Positions 62,654 through 64,000 of a stretch of 64,000 nucleotides of DNA are shown here, one piece after another. The notes under the pieces are model-generated. The model was not told where the DNA came from and did not search any database. It saw only the letters and a list, made by a program, of their open reading frames with translations. The stretch lies in contig JAHHHM010000002.1 in the NCBI GenBank assembly GCA_019359355.1, forward strand, positions 310,001 to 374,000, read 5' to 3'. Numbering within the stretch: position 1 is the first letter of the stretch; each line of letters starts with the position of its first letter. The position numbers and the translations under genes were made by a program. Source of the stretch: Microcoleus vaginatus WJT46-NPBG5 (GTDB lineage: Bacteria; Cyanobacteriota; Cyanobacteriia; Cyanobacteriales; Oscillatoriaceae).

Positions 62654-64000
62654 TTACTGCTGACTTGGCTGGGGAGAGGCAGATGGAGCCGGCGTAGCGG
62701 CTGGTGAAGAGGCAGAAGGAGCTGGGGTGGTGGTTGCGGCTGGGGAGGTAGCCGGCTCTTGAACGCACTCACCCACCTGTTCTGGTTTCGGATCGGGAAT
62801 GGCAAGGGCGACCGAGCGAACTTTCTCCTCTGCCATCCAGCCAATCGGATTTTGTCGCACAGGAGGCCGAGTGACTGGTTCGGCAGTCGTGGGTTTGCCG
62901 CTGGGTTTAACTACCGGCGTTTGCTGAGGTGTAGGACTATTCAAACGTTGCTCAGTGTTATTGTTAACGGGCGCAGGCTCACGTTCAGCTAGCTGTGGTT
63001 GGCTAGCGGCTGAGTTAACCCGACTTCTGGGCGGTATCCAGCAGACTTGGAGTTGCAACCAGCTCATCCGATCAGCGGTTGTCTGTTTGCGGAGAACTTT
63101 CACAACACTACCTGCCGGCACTGAGCCGGCAATATCTGGCTGTCCCGGTTGGCTTAGTAGCTGGGCTAGCTGAGTTTGGCCTTGAACGGCTTCTGGTGCC
63201 AAATTTTGAATTCGGATCAGAGAACCCACGTTTAAAGACTCTACAGAGGCATCAACCACAGGAGTAGCCGGCTCAGGATCGGGATTAGAAACCGGCACCC
63301 GGCCAATCAAGGGATCGACCCCTTCTTTGACTCCTGGAATCAGCCAGTAGGCTAGGAATGGCAGCCCCAGTAAAAGTGCAATAAGCAACATGAGTGGTAG
63401 CGGGCTGCCGGCACGACGAGGACGCTCTATGAGCTGTGTGGGGGCAGTGGATAAAGCGGTCTGATTTGCTGCTGCTGTCTTTTCTGGTAAGTCGGCAGCG
63501 TCCAGCTGGGCTAGCAGCAATTCTGGAGTGATGTTGGCGTTCTTGTTTTCTTTTACCCGACAACAGACTATCCCGACGGTGACGTTATCGTGGCCATTTT
63601 GACTATTGCCGAGGGCGATTAATCGGGTTGCTGCCGTGGCTACATTGGTCTGGCCGGTTAACACCGGCAGAATTTCACTTTCCCAGTATTGCTCGACGCG
63701 GTCATTGTCGCTCAGCCCATCGGAACACAGCAGAAAAAGACAATCTTCGTCGATGACAAAGCGCCCCACAGAGGGGTGTAGCATTCCTGAGGCTGCCATT
63801 CCCAGTGCCTGAACCAGGGAACCTGCTGCAGGCTGTTGTACGGCATCTCGGTAAAGAGCGTAGCCTAGACGCACTTCGCGAGTTGCCACATCATCATCTA
63901 GGGTTACTTGATAGCAGCCATTGTGGGAGATCAAGTAAGCTCGACTGTCGCCAATGTTGGTAAGATACAGTTCGTGAGCTTTTGCAAAAGCCATAACCAA
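62654..64000 (-). CDS. PP2C-type Ser/Thr phosphatase with membrane anchor, 5' end outside the window
   Basis: The visible 448 residues are open to the right window edge, so the start and first metal aspartates are missing. The PP2C part includes LTNIGDSRAYLI, LLCSDGLSDND (metal aspartate) and GHDNVTVGIV. A membrane helix follows (about residues 202-220, LPLMLLIALLLGLPFLAYW), then a periplasmic segment with an SH3-like look (GSLIRIQNLAPE, GSVVKVLRKQ, WLQLQVCWIP) and a Pro/Ala/Ser/Thr-rich tail. It likely dephosphorylates cytosolic phosphoproteins from the membrane; partner kinases are not adjacent. Confidence 0.88.
   Translation of the reverse strand: MVMAFAKAHELYLTNIGDSRAYLISHNGCYQVTLDDDVATREVRLGYALYRDAVQQPAAGSLVQALGMAASGMLHPSVGRFVIDEDCLFLLCSDGLSDNDRVEQYWESEILPVLTGQTNVATAATRLIALGNSQNGHDNVTVGIVCCRVKENKNANITPELLLAQLDAADLPEKTAAANQTALSTAPTQLIERPRRAGSPLPLMLLIALLLGLPFLAYWLIPGVKEGVDPLIGRVPVSNPDPEPATPVVDASVESLNVGSLIRIQNLAPEAVQGQTQLAQLLSQPGQPDIAGSVPAGSVVKVLRKQTTADRMSWLQLQVCWIPPRSRVNSAASQPQLAEREPAPVNNNTEQRLNSPTPQQTPVVKPSGKPTTAEPVTRPPVRQNPIGWMAEEKVRSVALAIPDPKPEQVGECVQEPATSPAATTTPAPSASSPAATPAPSASPQPSQQ

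Overview
The window is chromosomal DNA of a cyanobacterium, most likely a filamentous one. Three short photosystem II genes fix the phylum: psb30 (14379-14510), psb34 (38636-38803) and psbK (58920-59057). Further support comes from cyanobacterial clusters (DUF3285-ybeY-dgkA-pabA; tgt-psbK; YkgJ and half-size GDT1 genes beside psb30), an RRM protein with a glycine-rich tail, a DUF2808 protein, an SLH lipoprotein, heptanucleotide STRR arrays and xisH/xisI genes. The hexamer GCCGGC is strongly over-represented in most of the window.

Layout. 1-1363: 3' part of an unrecognised minus-strand gene. 1.9-7.6 kb: M20 amidohydrolase, DUF3352 protein, lipoprotein, aminopeptidase P. 7.7-10.2 kb: two tandem acyltransferase-3 paralogues. 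10.2-13.1 kb: a beta-lactamase-fold relative that has lost most of its metal site, then the pabA-dgkA-ybeY-DUF3285 cluster. 13.5-18.9 kb: universal stress protein, psb30, YkgJ protein, two half-size Mn/Ca exporter genes, membrane protein, DUF2808, queC, pentapeptide protein. 19.1-23.5 kb: divergent response regulator and CHASE3 histidine kinase, then a CNNM/CorC-type protein. 24.3 kb: an odd tRNA with anticodon CAU. 26.2-31.7 kb: an 1802-residue protein joining a kinase, AAA ATPase, GAF and adenylate cyclase domain. 31.8 kb: ilvA. 33.3-35.8 kb: a decayed accessory island with an internally deleted IS, a second inverted IS end, a Uma2 remnant, an EF-hand gene, a clipped xisI and a broken xisH. 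36-39.5 kb: RNA-binding protein, RluA-type pseudouridine synthase and psb34, which has a full HLR1 (RpaB) site and a clear terminator.

40.8-48.1 kb is the most interesting block: an apparent minus-strand operon rsbR-rsbS-rsbT-(ATPase + RsbX-like phosphatase)-hybrid kinase-hybrid kinase. This is a stressosome core with no sigma factor beside it, apparently wired to two-component kinases. An RsbT-like ATPase domain occurs three times in a row, once fused to a histidine kinase.

48.4-64 kb: SLH lipoprotein, secreted small protein, conserved hypothetical, histidine phosphatase, UbiB/ABC1 kinase, GAF histidine kinase, glutathione S-transferase, psbK-tgt, hypothetical, cobS, an STRR array beside a partial IS630-type gene, and a PP2C phosphatase cut by the window end. 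queC and tgt together point to queuosine synthesis.

Domain calls come from reading motifs by eye; no database search was possible.
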